This document shows, in pieces, positions 11,615-19,771 of a DNA stretch of 21,121 nucleotides. The stretch spans positions 1 through 21,121 of the forward strand of contig NWUY0300013552.1 of assembly GCA_004151065.3 (NCBI GenBank). Reading direction: 5' to 3'. Position 1 is the first letter of the stretch, and every line of letters starts with the position of its first letter. This DNA is from Larix sibirica. Its lineage: Eukaryota > Streptophyta > Pinopsida > Pinales > Pinaceae. The notes beneath the pieces are model-generated. The model was not told where the DNA came from, did not search any database, and worked only from the letters and a program-made list of their open reading frames with translations. The position numbers and the translations under genes were made by a program.

Positions 11615-12275
11615 ATTCAATGAGTGAACTTACCATTGATAATTCCCCGGCTTAGTATGTACAACATGGGAATAGACTCTACGATCACCATTGTTTTCTG
11701 AACCAATATGTAATGCCACAATTTTTGTACTGAGAGGATCACGACCAATGTTAATTTCTCATTGTGGTTGTAATTGAGTATTGGTGGTCCTACCAACATC
11801 TTGCTTATGTAATAAATGACATGCTCACACTGGTCCTCGCCATTTTGAACTAAGACTCCAGTGAATAAACATGATGGTGTTGAAACGTAAAGAATAAAAT
11901 CCTTTTCGAAGTTAGGCGATGAGATAAGAGGAGCTTATGTAAAATCCTTTTTTAGTGTCTCAAAAGGAATTTATGCTTGGTCATCCCACATAAATGGAAT
12001 GTATTTCCTAATAATATGTAGAAATCCCTATACTTGTGTAGAATAATCTGAGACGAAACAACAAAGGAAGTTGGCCTTGCCTTGGATGCTCTACAACTGC
12101 TTTTGTATTTTCGGTGGGGTGCGCTCAAGTATGGCTTGGAATTTCAAGGGATCAATAGTCCTCCCAATTTGGATTATGAAACCTAATAGCCATCCTACAG
12201 TGATGTAGAACACACAATTGAGAGTGTTTAATCGTATATTATATTTATGGCATCTTAGGAAGATGATCCACAAAT
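11615..12275 (-). pseudogene. RNase H and RT-connection remnant
   Basis: Minus-strand translation just after the RT gives a connection segment with LLGFI and DPLKFQAIL (about 12210-12120). After frame changes it gives an RNase H-like reading with DFILYVSTPS (about 11910-11880), VIYYISKMLVGP (about 11820-11790) and VQKLWHYIL (about 11730-11705). The RNase H degrades the RNA strand of the cDNA hybrid. Stops and shifts show decay; not all catalytic acidic residues can be placed with confidence. Confidence 0.75.
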
Positions 12276-12287
12276 CGTCATGGTGGT

Positions 12288-12885
12288 CTATGTGTTTCTT
12301 GATTTCGTTGTGAGATCATCGAGGTATGCCAAGATGATCTGAGCTAGATCGTCAAATACATAGGAAATCTCCCATTGAAAAGTGGCTCCAACATTCTTTA
12401 ATCCAAATAAAATGACACGATAGGCGAAACTGCCCCATGGTGTTGTGAAAATCATTTTATAATGGTCTTGCTTACAGATTGATATTTGATTGTAGCTGGA
12501 AAATCCATCCATGAAGGAAAGGAATTTGTGATCGGCACAGGCATCAACTACTTGGTCAATGAATGGTGTAGGGTAACTTTTCATGGGACGATCTTGGTTG
12601 AGATCCCTAAAATCTGTGCATACATGGATGGTTCCCTCTTTCTTGTTTATAGGGACATGATTTGATACACAGGATGTGTAAGCAATGGGATAAATGAATC
12701 CCACCTGATGGAGATTTTAAATCTATGCCTTGATAGAAGATGATTTAGAAGGGTGAACATGTTGTTGTTTCTATCGTACTAGTGATGCGCCATGCCATGT
12801 GTTGATGTGATGCTCAACAATGGTAGGATCGAGACATAGCATATCTATGTATGACCAAGCGAAAATATCCCTTAATTTGTGGGAA
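12288..12885 (-). pseudogene. reverse transcriptase remnant, core still open
   Basis: Reverse transcriptase copies the element's RNA into DNA. The best preserved part is open from 12704 to 12288 on the minus strand (138 codons). It contains VCTDFRDLNQ, the FMDGF motif with catalytic Asp at 12507-12509, an FGLKN-GATFQ segment, and YLDDL (YLDD at 12315-12326), which holds the other two catalytic Asps. Upstream, DIFAWSYIDM (about 12870-12840) belongs to the conserved leader before the fingers domain, but stops separate it from the core. Catalytic Asps are intact, unlike in the integrase, so the RT core has decayed less visibly. It is not a host gene. Confidence 0.88.
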
Positions 12886-13486
12886 AATGCTTTCTAAGCA
12901 ATTACCTCTTGATAAGAACATGCAGCTCTAAGTGAGATTTTTTTCTTACGTCGAGAGTGATGGAAATATCCACCTTGATTGTGGATGAAATATTAGCCAT
13001 ATTCCCTTCTTCGAAGGCATCCAGTGAAAGGATAGGGTTTTTAAACCAATCAACATGATCGAGAGGGATAAAATCCTTGGTTTCGATGGCACATTATTGA
13101 CCCACCTAAATGTTTGTACTCATGCTCTAAGGTAAGAAGGAAGATCGGTGATATAGATCGTTCCAAGGTGCCTAAGGGGTATTTATGTCTTCTAAGATCT
13201 CTTTGTTTGAGTGGAAGAGGTGGTCGAAGAGTTTACTTGGAATACTTGGTCCAAGGGGTAGATTAATTGGTGTATGGTTGTTCGGGGGAATAAATTCTTG
13301 TATGGGTGAGATTTCATTTGTGTAAGATGGGCCCATGTATTCTACCACAACATGAGTGTGCATTGGCATTATACCGAGAGCTTCTTCTGATGGTACTGAC
13401 GGAGGATCATCATTGGTAGATAGGACTAACCATGATATATACAGGATATCAACATGGTCGGTTATATTGTGTGTGGGAGGTAAGAT
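12886..13486 (-). other. gag-pol spacer of the element; protease not recognised
   Basis: The minus strand lies between the last zinc knuckle and RT. A 65-codon open stretch (13369-13172) is rich in Pro, His and Asn. A retroviral-type protease with DTG or DSG would be expected near here in an intact element, but I could not find one. It may be lost or too diverged. Confidence 0.45.
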
Positions 13487-14240
13487 CTATTCTTGAGGCA
13501 AAGCTAATGATCTTACTGGGGGAAGAGGAGGGATGTTGCATAATCTCATCCGTTCTAGCTGAATAACTTGTTCTGCCCACAAAATGGGGCATTGGAATGA
13601 GTAGTGGGACAACAACTCACATGATCGACATGGGCGAGTAGTGCATGATCGAATTAGTGTATGGGAGGAGCTTGGGGGATTGAAGGTTCGATTGGGTGGA
13701 ATTGTGCCAATGTCTGTTGGAATCATGTGACCATGGTGTCCACATGACGAGCATGCTTAATGAGCCTTAGTCGCCTTAGACGCCATTACGAAGTTGATGG
13801 AAGAGGTCTCGAAAGATATTATTTGAGAGTTATCAATGATGGGGTGTGTGAGATGAATCGTAGCTAGTGCATCCCAGAATCAAGGGAGTTCAAGATAGTG
13901 ATGAGTGTAATGACCGAACTGAGAACATATTGTGCATGCATGGTTAGTACACAATGTCTTGTTCTTTGGTTTGGGGGTAGCTACTGAAGGGGTAGCTAGT
14001 ATCCCCCCGTTGAAGAGTTGGTTGCATGAGTAGCACTTTACAAGCATGTTTATCAAGTTCCTTAGCTCAGTCAATGTTGGGCAAAGGTTGGTTGTGTGTC
14101 CTGATGTACCACATGAAGTGCATGGTGGATTAACTCTAGGGGTAGGGGGGTTACTTAGAGAATCTAGGGATTTCGTCTTTAGCATCTTGGTGCCCCCATT
14201 ATTGGAACTAGGTGTGACTGGTAATATTGTTGTCACAGGT
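13487..14240 (-). pseudogene. gag remnant with four CCHC-type zinc knuckles
   Basis: The gag nucleocapsid region packages element RNA through CX2CX4HX4C zinc knuckles. Four such motifs lie in one minus-strand frame: CTSCGTSGHTTNLC (plus 14081-14122), CTICSQFGHYTHHY (13895-13936, last ligand Tyr), CSSCGHHGHMIPTD (13712-13753, last ligand lost) and CRSCELLSHYSFQC (13589-13630). Starts are 62, 61 and 41 residues apart. Two knuckles are complete; the second differs from a Cys codon by one G-to-A step. A Pro/Ser/Thr-rich segment precedes the first. Stops near 13880 and between 13727 and 13880 break the frame. Plants commonly have one or two knuckles in gag, so four is notable. Confidence 0.75.
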
Positions 14241-14998
14241 GAAACTGGGCTTGGGATCGCTATGGATGGTGCACTCGTAGGAACAACCGGGGTGAAGTTG
14301 AAATGGGCTTATGGTTTGGTACTATTTTTGGGTATGACAGTGTTAAATACCAAACCGATATCCCCAAAGTGAGTCTAGGAAAGGTGAGTGTAGCCATGAC
14401 TAGAGTTCCCTGCACACGTGAGGGGGGAAACAAGAAGGGGATTTGACCACCGGTGATGCTGAAGGAGGTGGGGAGATGGTTGCTCCTCCAAGGTGGTGAT
14501 CGCTTTTAGGTGTGGACATCAATGTAGAGGCAACTTTTGTTTTATCTTCTGATGTGAAAATAATACACATAAGATCATTTGTGGAGGTTGGGATTGTTGG
14601 TGGGGGTCCAACGTATGCCCCCAACTATGATGAGTCTTTGTAAATTTTGGGACCGACGTATACATATGAAGGTTTATTTTATGATCCTACCATGGGGAGG
14701 ATGTTATATGGGTTATAATCATTGCATGTAACATGCAACTATGTATATGGGTTGTGCAACTCTTTAATAATGTCTTCTTCCTCTTCCAACTTCTCCTTGT
14801 TACTTTCTTCGCTCACTTGTAGAATAACCAATTTCCCTATTCCTTTTTTAGTTGATCCTTCATCTTGATTATATATATATATATATAATGTAATTGCCGA
14901 CAGGTTATCAAAAAGATCTATGGGAGATATGAACGACCGATTTTTGTGTGAAGAATTCAGAGGGGGAGTTCTAGTCAACTCTTTTTTGTTGAACCTCT
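14241..14998. other. possible gag N-terminal remains; (TA)n microsatellite
   Basis: Minus-strand ORFs of 74-79 codons (14624-14400 and 14978-14739) may be remains of the gag N terminus or 5' leader, but no gag core motif is recognised. The second has an acidic, Lys/Glu-rich C-terminal part and crosses a (TA)n run at 14870-14887. No LTR or primer-binding site is seen. Confidence 0.35.
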
Positions 14999-14999
14999 T

Positions 15000-15332
15000 C
15001 TAATTTTTTGCTTACCTGTACCAACATTTTTGTTTTAACTTGTTGCAGTTTAGACTGCCATCGTTCGGCATATGTTTTTATAAACATGTTTTTTGTGATG
15101 TGGCACTCTCCTCATGTATCTATTGAATATATGCTCTGTCTCGACGATTAGGGGGGAATATGTGTTGGGTCACTTTCATTATGTATCTCTTGTCATTATG
15201 CTCCGGCCCGGTGACTGGGTTGCACTTTTGTAAGGCTCTTATGCCAGTCTATCTGTATAATTGTAGATCACAAGTTGTGGTCGTCTTTTGTCATTAATAT
15301 AAAAGCTGATTTTTTCCTGTGTGAAAAAAAAA
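15000..15332 (+). mobile_element. probable 5'-truncated LINE 3' end
   Basis: The sequence has the look of a plant LINE 3' untranslated region on the plus strand. T/G-rich sequence leads through CTCCGGCCCGGTG and GTAAGGCTCTTATGCC to GTGGTCGTCTTTTGTCATTAATATAAAAGC and ends in a nine-A run (15324-15332). No ORF2 coding is visible, so it would be a short insertion truncated at its 5' end, as is usual for LINEs. No convincing target-site duplication was found, so the left limit is approximate. Confidence 0.42.
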
Positions 15333-15772
15333 GTGTGTTATATTATTTTTATTGATATTTAAATGTTAATGAAAATCAAATAAATTAATAACAATAATAA
15401 AATAAAATAAAATGTTTTATAATAATAAGTGGAAGATGATGATTGATAAATGCACATTCAATCTACTAAAGAAAAACGTTGAATTTATCTATTTTCTTAA
15501 TAAACTAGTCTATTTATTCTATGTTTTAGTAACAAAATAAAAAAATTATTGAAAACTTAAAATATCTAAAGCACACTGATTCCAATTTAATCTATTTCTT
15601 AACTGAGTCCAATTTAATCTAATTGAACTTATCCACTTTTGACTCCACTTAGATAAAATTTGAAATTGAACTTATCCACTTTTTAATTTACTCTCACTTA
15701 CTCAACGTACTCGTACTCCACGTGGATTTTGAATTGAAACAAGGGGAGCCGCGGTTTCATCGCAAAGAAAAA
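15333..15772. other. AT-rich intergenic, no gene
   Basis: Very AT-rich, with AATAATAATAAAATAAAATAAAA-like runs near 15390-15430. CAATTTAATCTA and TGAACTTATCCACTTTT each occur twice between 15580 and 15690. No gene seen. Confidence 0.6.
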
Positions 15773-15909
15773 ACACATATTCCCACAAAAGTATGACCGT
15801 TTCTTGGCCGGTGGCAATACACATTTTCCCACAAAAGTATGACCGTTTCTTGGCCGGTGGCAATACACATTTTCCCAAAAAAGTTTGACCGTTTCTTGGC
15901 CGGTGCAAT
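15773..15909. repeat. 46-bp tandem repeat, three copies, upstream of a TATA box
   Basis: Copies begin at 15773, 15819 and 15865 (period 46 bp). Each contains CCCACAAAAGTATGACCG and TTTCTTGGCCGGTG; the third differs in a few bases and lacks two near its end. Within each, ACCG and CGGT form short inverted arms around TTTCTTGGC. The last copy ends about 115 bp before the TATA box at 16023, so this may be a promoter repeat. A minus-strand ORF across it is repetitive and not a gene. Confidence 0.85.
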
Positions 15910-16022
15910 TCTCATTTAATAAAGTTACGCGGTGCAGACTGCAGAGGCGTGGCCTTTGGGCACTTTCTGGGAAACCACTGCGTTGGAAGTTGGAAACTTC
16001 ATTCTCTATCTTATCCATGGCC

Positions 16023-16115
16023 TTATAAATTCAATTCAATCTCGCCTTTGTCAGCATCAACTCCACAAAATTTCATGAAGATTTAGGCTATCTTCTTTTC
16101 TTCTTCTTTCTGGTT
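16023..16115 (+). promoter_or_regulatory. putative core promoter and leader
   Basis: TTATAAAT (16023-16030) is a good plant TATA box. It is followed about 30 bp on by a likely start region, and then by the pyrimidine-rich TCTTCTTTTCTTCTTCTTTCTGG (about 16091-16113), typical of plant 5' leaders. A four-codon upstream ORF starts at 16075 (ATG AAG ATT TAG). A donor-like AGGTAAGG near 16163-16170 could mark a leader intron. All of this is inferred from sequence only. Confidence 0.45.
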
Positions 16116-16189
16116 TCATCTGTGTTGTGTTTGCTAATTTTATTTTGTTGTAACAGTAGATTAGGTAAGGAGGATTTACAATCTCTGTA

Positions 16190-16423
16190 ATGGCGGATAT
16201 CGCATTGATCTTGGCTGAACAGTGCCTCAGGAACCGCGACTCTGATGCAATAACTACAGTTAACGCTAATACAAGGGAAAGAAAGGGCGCTCCACGCTCT
16301 CAATTCACGGAAGGAATTTCACGAGGGCTTCTCATACAGATCACAAGTTCAATGAGTGATCAACTGCAAATAGTAGCTATTCCTCTGCGCACGGCCCTTC
16401 TGGAAGGAGGCATTTCTCCATAG
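16190..16423 (+). CDS. hypothetical 77-aa protein or first-exon remnant
   Basis: An ATG ORF lies 160 bp downstream of a TATA box and pyrimidine-rich leader. The protein starts MADIALILAEQCLRNRD and is mixed-charge, with no signal peptide, membrane segment or known motif that I recognise. The MADIAL- start and the promoter context favour a real or formerly real gene over a chance ORF. It may be a truncated first exon: the reading stops just before a palindrome and a tRNA-like fragment. It could also be a non-coding transcript. Function unknown. Confidence 0.35.
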   Translation: MADIALILAEQCLRNRDSDAITTVNANTRERKGAPRSQFTEGISRGLLIQITSSMSDQLQIVAIPLRTALLEGGISP

Positions 16424-16429
16424 AATTCG

Positions 16430-16485
16430 TCCGGAAAAGATTTCCCGGATGGACTCAATAGGATTTGAACCTGTGACTCAATAGA
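16430..16485 (-). repeat. tRNA-like fragment (box B) and palindrome
   Basis: Minus-strand GGTTCAAATCC (plus 16461-16471) is a good pol III box B or T-loop sequence. GACTCAATAG occurs on both sides (about 16452 and 16475). An imperfect palindrome, TCCGGAAAAGATTTCCCGGA, lies at 16430-16449. No convincing box A or cloverleaf is found, so this is at best a decayed SINE head, not a working tRNA gene. Confidence 0.3.
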
Positions 16486-16817
16486 GGGCTTGATTAGGGT
16501 TCAATCATTTTATGGTTATCGGTATTGCTAACTAACAGACATTAGACTAGTTCCCCTACTCAGTTTTGTACAGCTCTTCTTCTTTTTTATTTGTACAGTT
16601 GTGGGTGTTTATAAGTTCCCATCACTGGATCCACCGTAGCATTTGATTGCGATCAACGCAGCTAAATCTTTTGTACAGTCATGAGAAATGGCATGCGTTC
16701 TCATACCTTGATTGGCATGGGTAACATACTGTTTTTCACATTTCTAATTTTGTATAATTATAACAATAATATATCTCCTATTTATACAGCATTCACTGAC
16801 TCTGCTTATTGCCTGAC

Positions 16818-16920
16818 TGCCGTTGTGGGCTGCATTTGAATTTTGGCTGATTGACAAATGTCTGGACTTTGCCGTTGTGGGTTGCATTTGAATTTGCCGT
16901 TGTTGGTTGCACTTGAGATT
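16818..16920. repeat. 25-bp motif repeated three times
   Basis: TGCCGTTGTGGGTTGCATTTGAATT-like copies start at 16818, 16870 and 16895. The last two are directly adjacent; the first is set apart by about 26 bp. A short TCTGTGG triplet repeat follows at about 16928-16949. The DNA from 16486 to 16817 and from 16950 to 17075 holds nothing else recognisable. Confidence 0.65.
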
Positions 16921-17075
16921 AGAGCTCTCTGTGGTCTGTGGTCTGTGATGGAAAAAAATTCCCTGTAACTTCTCTTATAAGTTTGGATTATTTCTCCGGC
17001 TACTCAATTCAAAGAGAAATGGATTATTTCACGAAAGCTGGTGTTAAGTGCCCCCTCTGTGATATAAGTGCCTTC

Positions 17076-17313
17076 TACCATGTGTGGCTCTGTTTCTTAG
17101 CAAACAAGATGCACCTAAAGTGCCTTCTGTATAATTTATATCATTTCTTGTTTGCATAGTTCCAAGAATTCTTGTGGGTTTTGATTTGAAAGAATACCAT
17201 GTGTGGCTCTGTTTCTTAGCAAACAAGATGCACCTAAAGTGCCTTCTGTATAATTTATATCATTTCTTGTCTGCATAGTTCCAAGAATTCTTGTGGGTTT
17301 TGATTTGAAAGAA
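17076..17313. repeat. recent 119-bp tandem duplication
   Basis: Copy 1 (17076-17194) and copy 2 (17195-17313) are identical except T17152 versus C17271. Both start TACCATGTGTGGCTCTG and end GATTTGAAAGAA. The near identity implies a recent duplication or recent conversion, unlike the older repeats elsewhere in the window. ORFs crossing it on either strand have no domain. An assembly artefact is possible. Confidence 0.92.
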
Positions 17314-17459
17314 GGTCTGGTCGAGTCAATCGTGATTAAGGATGTTTAAGTGCAATATTATGAATGAGTTCCCTCTTGATGCAGCAGATGCCATGCATAT
17401 ATGCATTTGGTTACTTATTTCTTGCTTCCTCATTGATGCTGCTAGAAATGGGTAAAGAA

Positions 17460-17615
17460 ACCCAAGCCCAATGAGGTGTTAATCTGTAAAGCTTTGGACT
17501 ACCGGGCCGTTGGTTATTTGGTTATTCTTTAGTACGAATGAGAGATATCATGTTGANTTGAACCGGTGACCTAACACAAGGAGTGCCTTAACAGTACACC
17601 CATTCACCGTCTATT
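17460..17615 (-). mobile_element. tRNA-derived SINE candidate, minus strand
   Basis: Minus-strand GTGTACTGTTAAGGC (plus 17585-17599) resembles a pol III box A. GGTTCAANTC (plus 17555-17564) resembles box B, at tRNA-like spacing. The intervening CACTCCTTGTGTTAGGTCACC fits a tRNA-type head. The body continues left through CGGCCCGGTAGTCC and CATTGGGCTTGGG. The N at 17557 lies inside box B. No clear tail or target-site duplication was found, so the ends are approximate. Confidence 0.48.
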
Positions 17616-17639
17616 CTATGCCCCATGGGCTAATCAAAG

Positions 17640-18123
17640 CATAATAATTAATATTTAACTAATAATATTATTATAATATTGATTTAATAATTGAATAATT
17701 ATTTCTCATTTTGTAAAAAGAATGAAAGATACTCTCATTGCATTTTTTTTGGATGTTTATCATGTAGTAGTATTGATGCACACGTATCATATACACACAC
17801 ACCTATGCATTATAATTGCAAACATCCTAGTGAATTGCAATTGTAGAAGTCTCATACTTTAATGTCCATACAACACCAATTCACCCATATTTGTTATGTG
17901 CATGGGTGCACATAGTAGAGCAATACACATCGAGTTCACCTCGATTCATAATGTGCACCGATGTGCTCAGAGTTAACATACACTAGTATGTCTAGAAATA
18001 ATACATACGCCATTACAATTCAATGCATTCTTTTTTATGTGGATACTACAATATTGTAATGGTGAGTTGTGTGGTCATAAATGCACTAGTTCTTTACCAT
18101 AATAACAACATCATGATAACAAG
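17640..18123. other. AT-rich intergenic, no gene
   Basis: AT-rich, with TAATAATATTATTATAATATTG-like sequence near 17640-17680 and a short (CA)n run near 17793-17801. No coding or RNA gene is seen. Confidence 0.6.
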
Positions 18124-18135
18124 TTGTGCGTGTCC

Positions 18136-18342
18136 ATAAGCCCTAAAGGGTAGCTCAATTGGTTGGATCTTCCGGGACCAAGGTGGCACATGGTCGAGGT
18201 CGGGGGTTCAATTCTCTATGTCCTTCGGGGTTAGGCACCGAAGCAATGGCGACAGGGTAATGCCCCTTTGGGTGGGCCCCTTGGATTATATCCATGGACG
18301 TAGCGTGCTCCAAGGCCATGAACCACATTGACAAAATAAAAT
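18136..18342 (+). mobile_element. tRNA-derived SINE with 12-bp target-site duplication
   Basis: A 207-bp element has an internal pol III promoter: box A TAGCTCAATTGG (18151-18162) and box B GGTTCAATTCT (18205-18215). It ends in an A-rich tail ACAAAATAAAAT. It is flanked by TTGTGCGTGTCC (18124-18135) and TTGTGCATGTCC (18343-18354), a 12-bp duplication with one mismatch, as expected from LINE-machinery retrotransposition. The body has GC-rich GGGTGGGCCCCTTGG. It encodes no protein; the 70-codon minus-strand ORF across it is chance. The family is not named here. The near-complete ends suggest a full-length copy of moderate age. Confidence 0.87.
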
Positions 18343-18354
18343 TTGTGCATGTCC

Positions 18355-19600
18355 GTTGACATTTCAATAAAAATCAATGTGCACCAATTCTTCATATACT
18401 AAAAGATACTAATATTCTTGAAACATAAGGACATTAAAAAAATCCCCCACATGTAGGGAAAGTACATTTACAAAATTCCATGAAAATCTAGTTATAAGAA
18501 ATATCTACAGATACTTCCATAAACATTAGTGAAGGTTTTTTAGAAGTTTATTTTTAGCAATTTTGCTCTGAGAGTAATTTTTAGCAATTTTGCTCTTAAT
18601 GTAAAAAAACTTATGGTAAGGTTTTTGCTATAGTATGTTTTCCCAACAGTAAGCCTTAATTAACCTAAATACATTTAATAGCAAATCACAAATTTTTAAT
18701 TAATTATTTATTTTTTCAAAATCATAATTTTATGATACAAACTATTAACATTCATACATCCAAGAACATGTATGCATATTATTGATACTTCACATGAAAG
18801 AAATCTCATTAATGATGGATTTTAAATTCAAGATTTCCTCATATAAAAAATAATTATCAATTAAGTGCATGATCTTACTAGCCTCACCTATAGGTGGATC
18901 ACCTTGGGATGCACCATTAAAAGCAAACAAACTTATCAGTAATTTTTTCCACCACTACCATATTCCCCATGCTAATATGAGTGGCAAGGTTTTACATGAT
19001 TTAATAACAAGATTCCCACACTATTCATTTTATCATTTTTCCTAGCAAAGCCATAACTAACCTAAATAAATTTTGTTTAAACCCTAATTATATGTTTACA
19101 AATCTTAATAGCCCAAAACACTTTAACCAAACCATATTTTTATGTTAATAAACACTAAATAACTTGAACAATCTTTACTTAACTTTTGATTATAAATCTT
19201 AGTTAATTCATAATTAAATCTTAATAACCTCCAAAAATAAAAATAAAAATCCTTCACTAAATCTTTATTATTTTTCCATTTTTTTTGAAAACCCCAAAAA
19301 TATTGTGAATGGTATTTAATGTAAACTCACCAATAATAAAATATGATACCTCTTGCCTGAATTGATTCACTTAACTTAATTCACTCATACACTAATAGGT
19401 ATACTTATCATAGAATACAATTTAAATAAAAAAATATCATTCCTTACCACAATTACTTGAATTAAACCCAATTTACATTAGTATCAAAACATGTTAATTT
19501 CCAAAATGTTAATTGATTGCAGCTAAATGTACAATGTGATCACCCTACCTTTTGTACCCTTCCCTTCTGACCTATCCGCTTGAAACGTAACGTAAGAAAT
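18355..19600. other. AT-rich intergenic, no gene; 27-bp duplication
   Basis: Very AT-rich DNA with no gene. ATTTTTAGCAATTTTGCTCT occurs at 18550 and again at 18577 (27-bp period). Each copy contains the small hairpin AGCAA-TT-TTGCT. From about 19500 the composition turns less AT-rich towards the PORR gene promoter. Confidence 0.6.
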
Positions 19601-19619
19601 CCTAATATGATTGCATGAA

Positions 19620-19638
19620 AAACCCTACTTAAACCCTG
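19620..19638 (+). promoter_or_regulatory. telo-box-like promoter motif
   Basis: AAACCCTA (19620-19627) followed by AAACCCTG (19631-19638) lies about 120-140 bp before the PORR start codon. Telo-boxes are known in promoters of plant ribosomal-protein and other growth-linked genes, so a role here is plausible but inferred. No clear TATA box was found, which is common for housekeeping plant genes. Confidence 0.4.
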
Positions 19639-19708
19639 CACGACACTCCGCAAGGGAGGAACGCCATTACAGCTGAGCAACGAGGTTCGAATGGGGGAAA
19701 TTTAAGGT

Positions 19709-19771
19709 ATGATCATGGACTTCACCATTGCTCCTATTCTCCTGCCTTTGTAAATGCAAAATGTCTCATAG
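19709..19771 (+). promoter_or_regulatory. two adjoining upstream ORFs before the PORR start
   Basis: uORF 1 (19709-19753) encodes 14 residues starting MIMDF and ends TAA. uORF 2 starts at the very next base (19754-19771), encodes MQNVS, and its stop lies past the main ATG at 19761, so it overlaps the main start. If the transcript begins upstream of 19709, scanning ribosomes would meet both first, which could reduce translation of the PORR protein. Confidence 0.5.

Larger units (their letters stand above)
10400..14240 (-). mobile_element. decayed Ty3/gypsy LTR retrotransposon, Tat-like
   Basis: Read on the minus strand, the order is gag zinc knuckles (about 14.12-13.59 kb), reverse transcriptase (12.88-12.29 kb), RNase H (12.27-11.6 kb) and integrase (11.35-10.4 kb). 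Integrase after RNase H marks Ty3/gypsy rather than Ty1/copia. The RT motifs FMDGF and YLDD, an RFRDLN-type segment (here DFRDLN) and the LLGFI stretch after RT fit the plant Tat branch of non-chromoviruses; that placement is from recall and less certain than gypsy. No chromodomain is seen. The reading is broken by many frameshifts and stops, and integrase catalytic positions are changed, so the copy is inactive. No LTR pair, primer-binding site or protease motif was found. The gag N terminus may extend right to about 14.6-15.0 kb. Confidence 0.88.

Noticed and set aside
14046-14372. 108-codon plus ORF in the gag region
   Set aside because: It is antisense to the zinc-knuckle frame of the gypsy element.
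9900-15400. Paired LTRs around the gypsy element
   Set aside because: I could not find matching direct repeats, TG...CA ends, or a primer-binding site on either side by eye.
15698-16018. 106-codon minus ORF with repeated NGHTFVGK/KKRSYFCG-like blocks
   Set aside because: The protein repeats only mirror the 46-bp DNA tandem, which sits in a plausible plus-strand promoter.
19685-19695. GGTTCGAATGG resembling a tRNA box B
   Set aside because: No box A at the right distance and no cloverleaf; it lies in the PORR leader.
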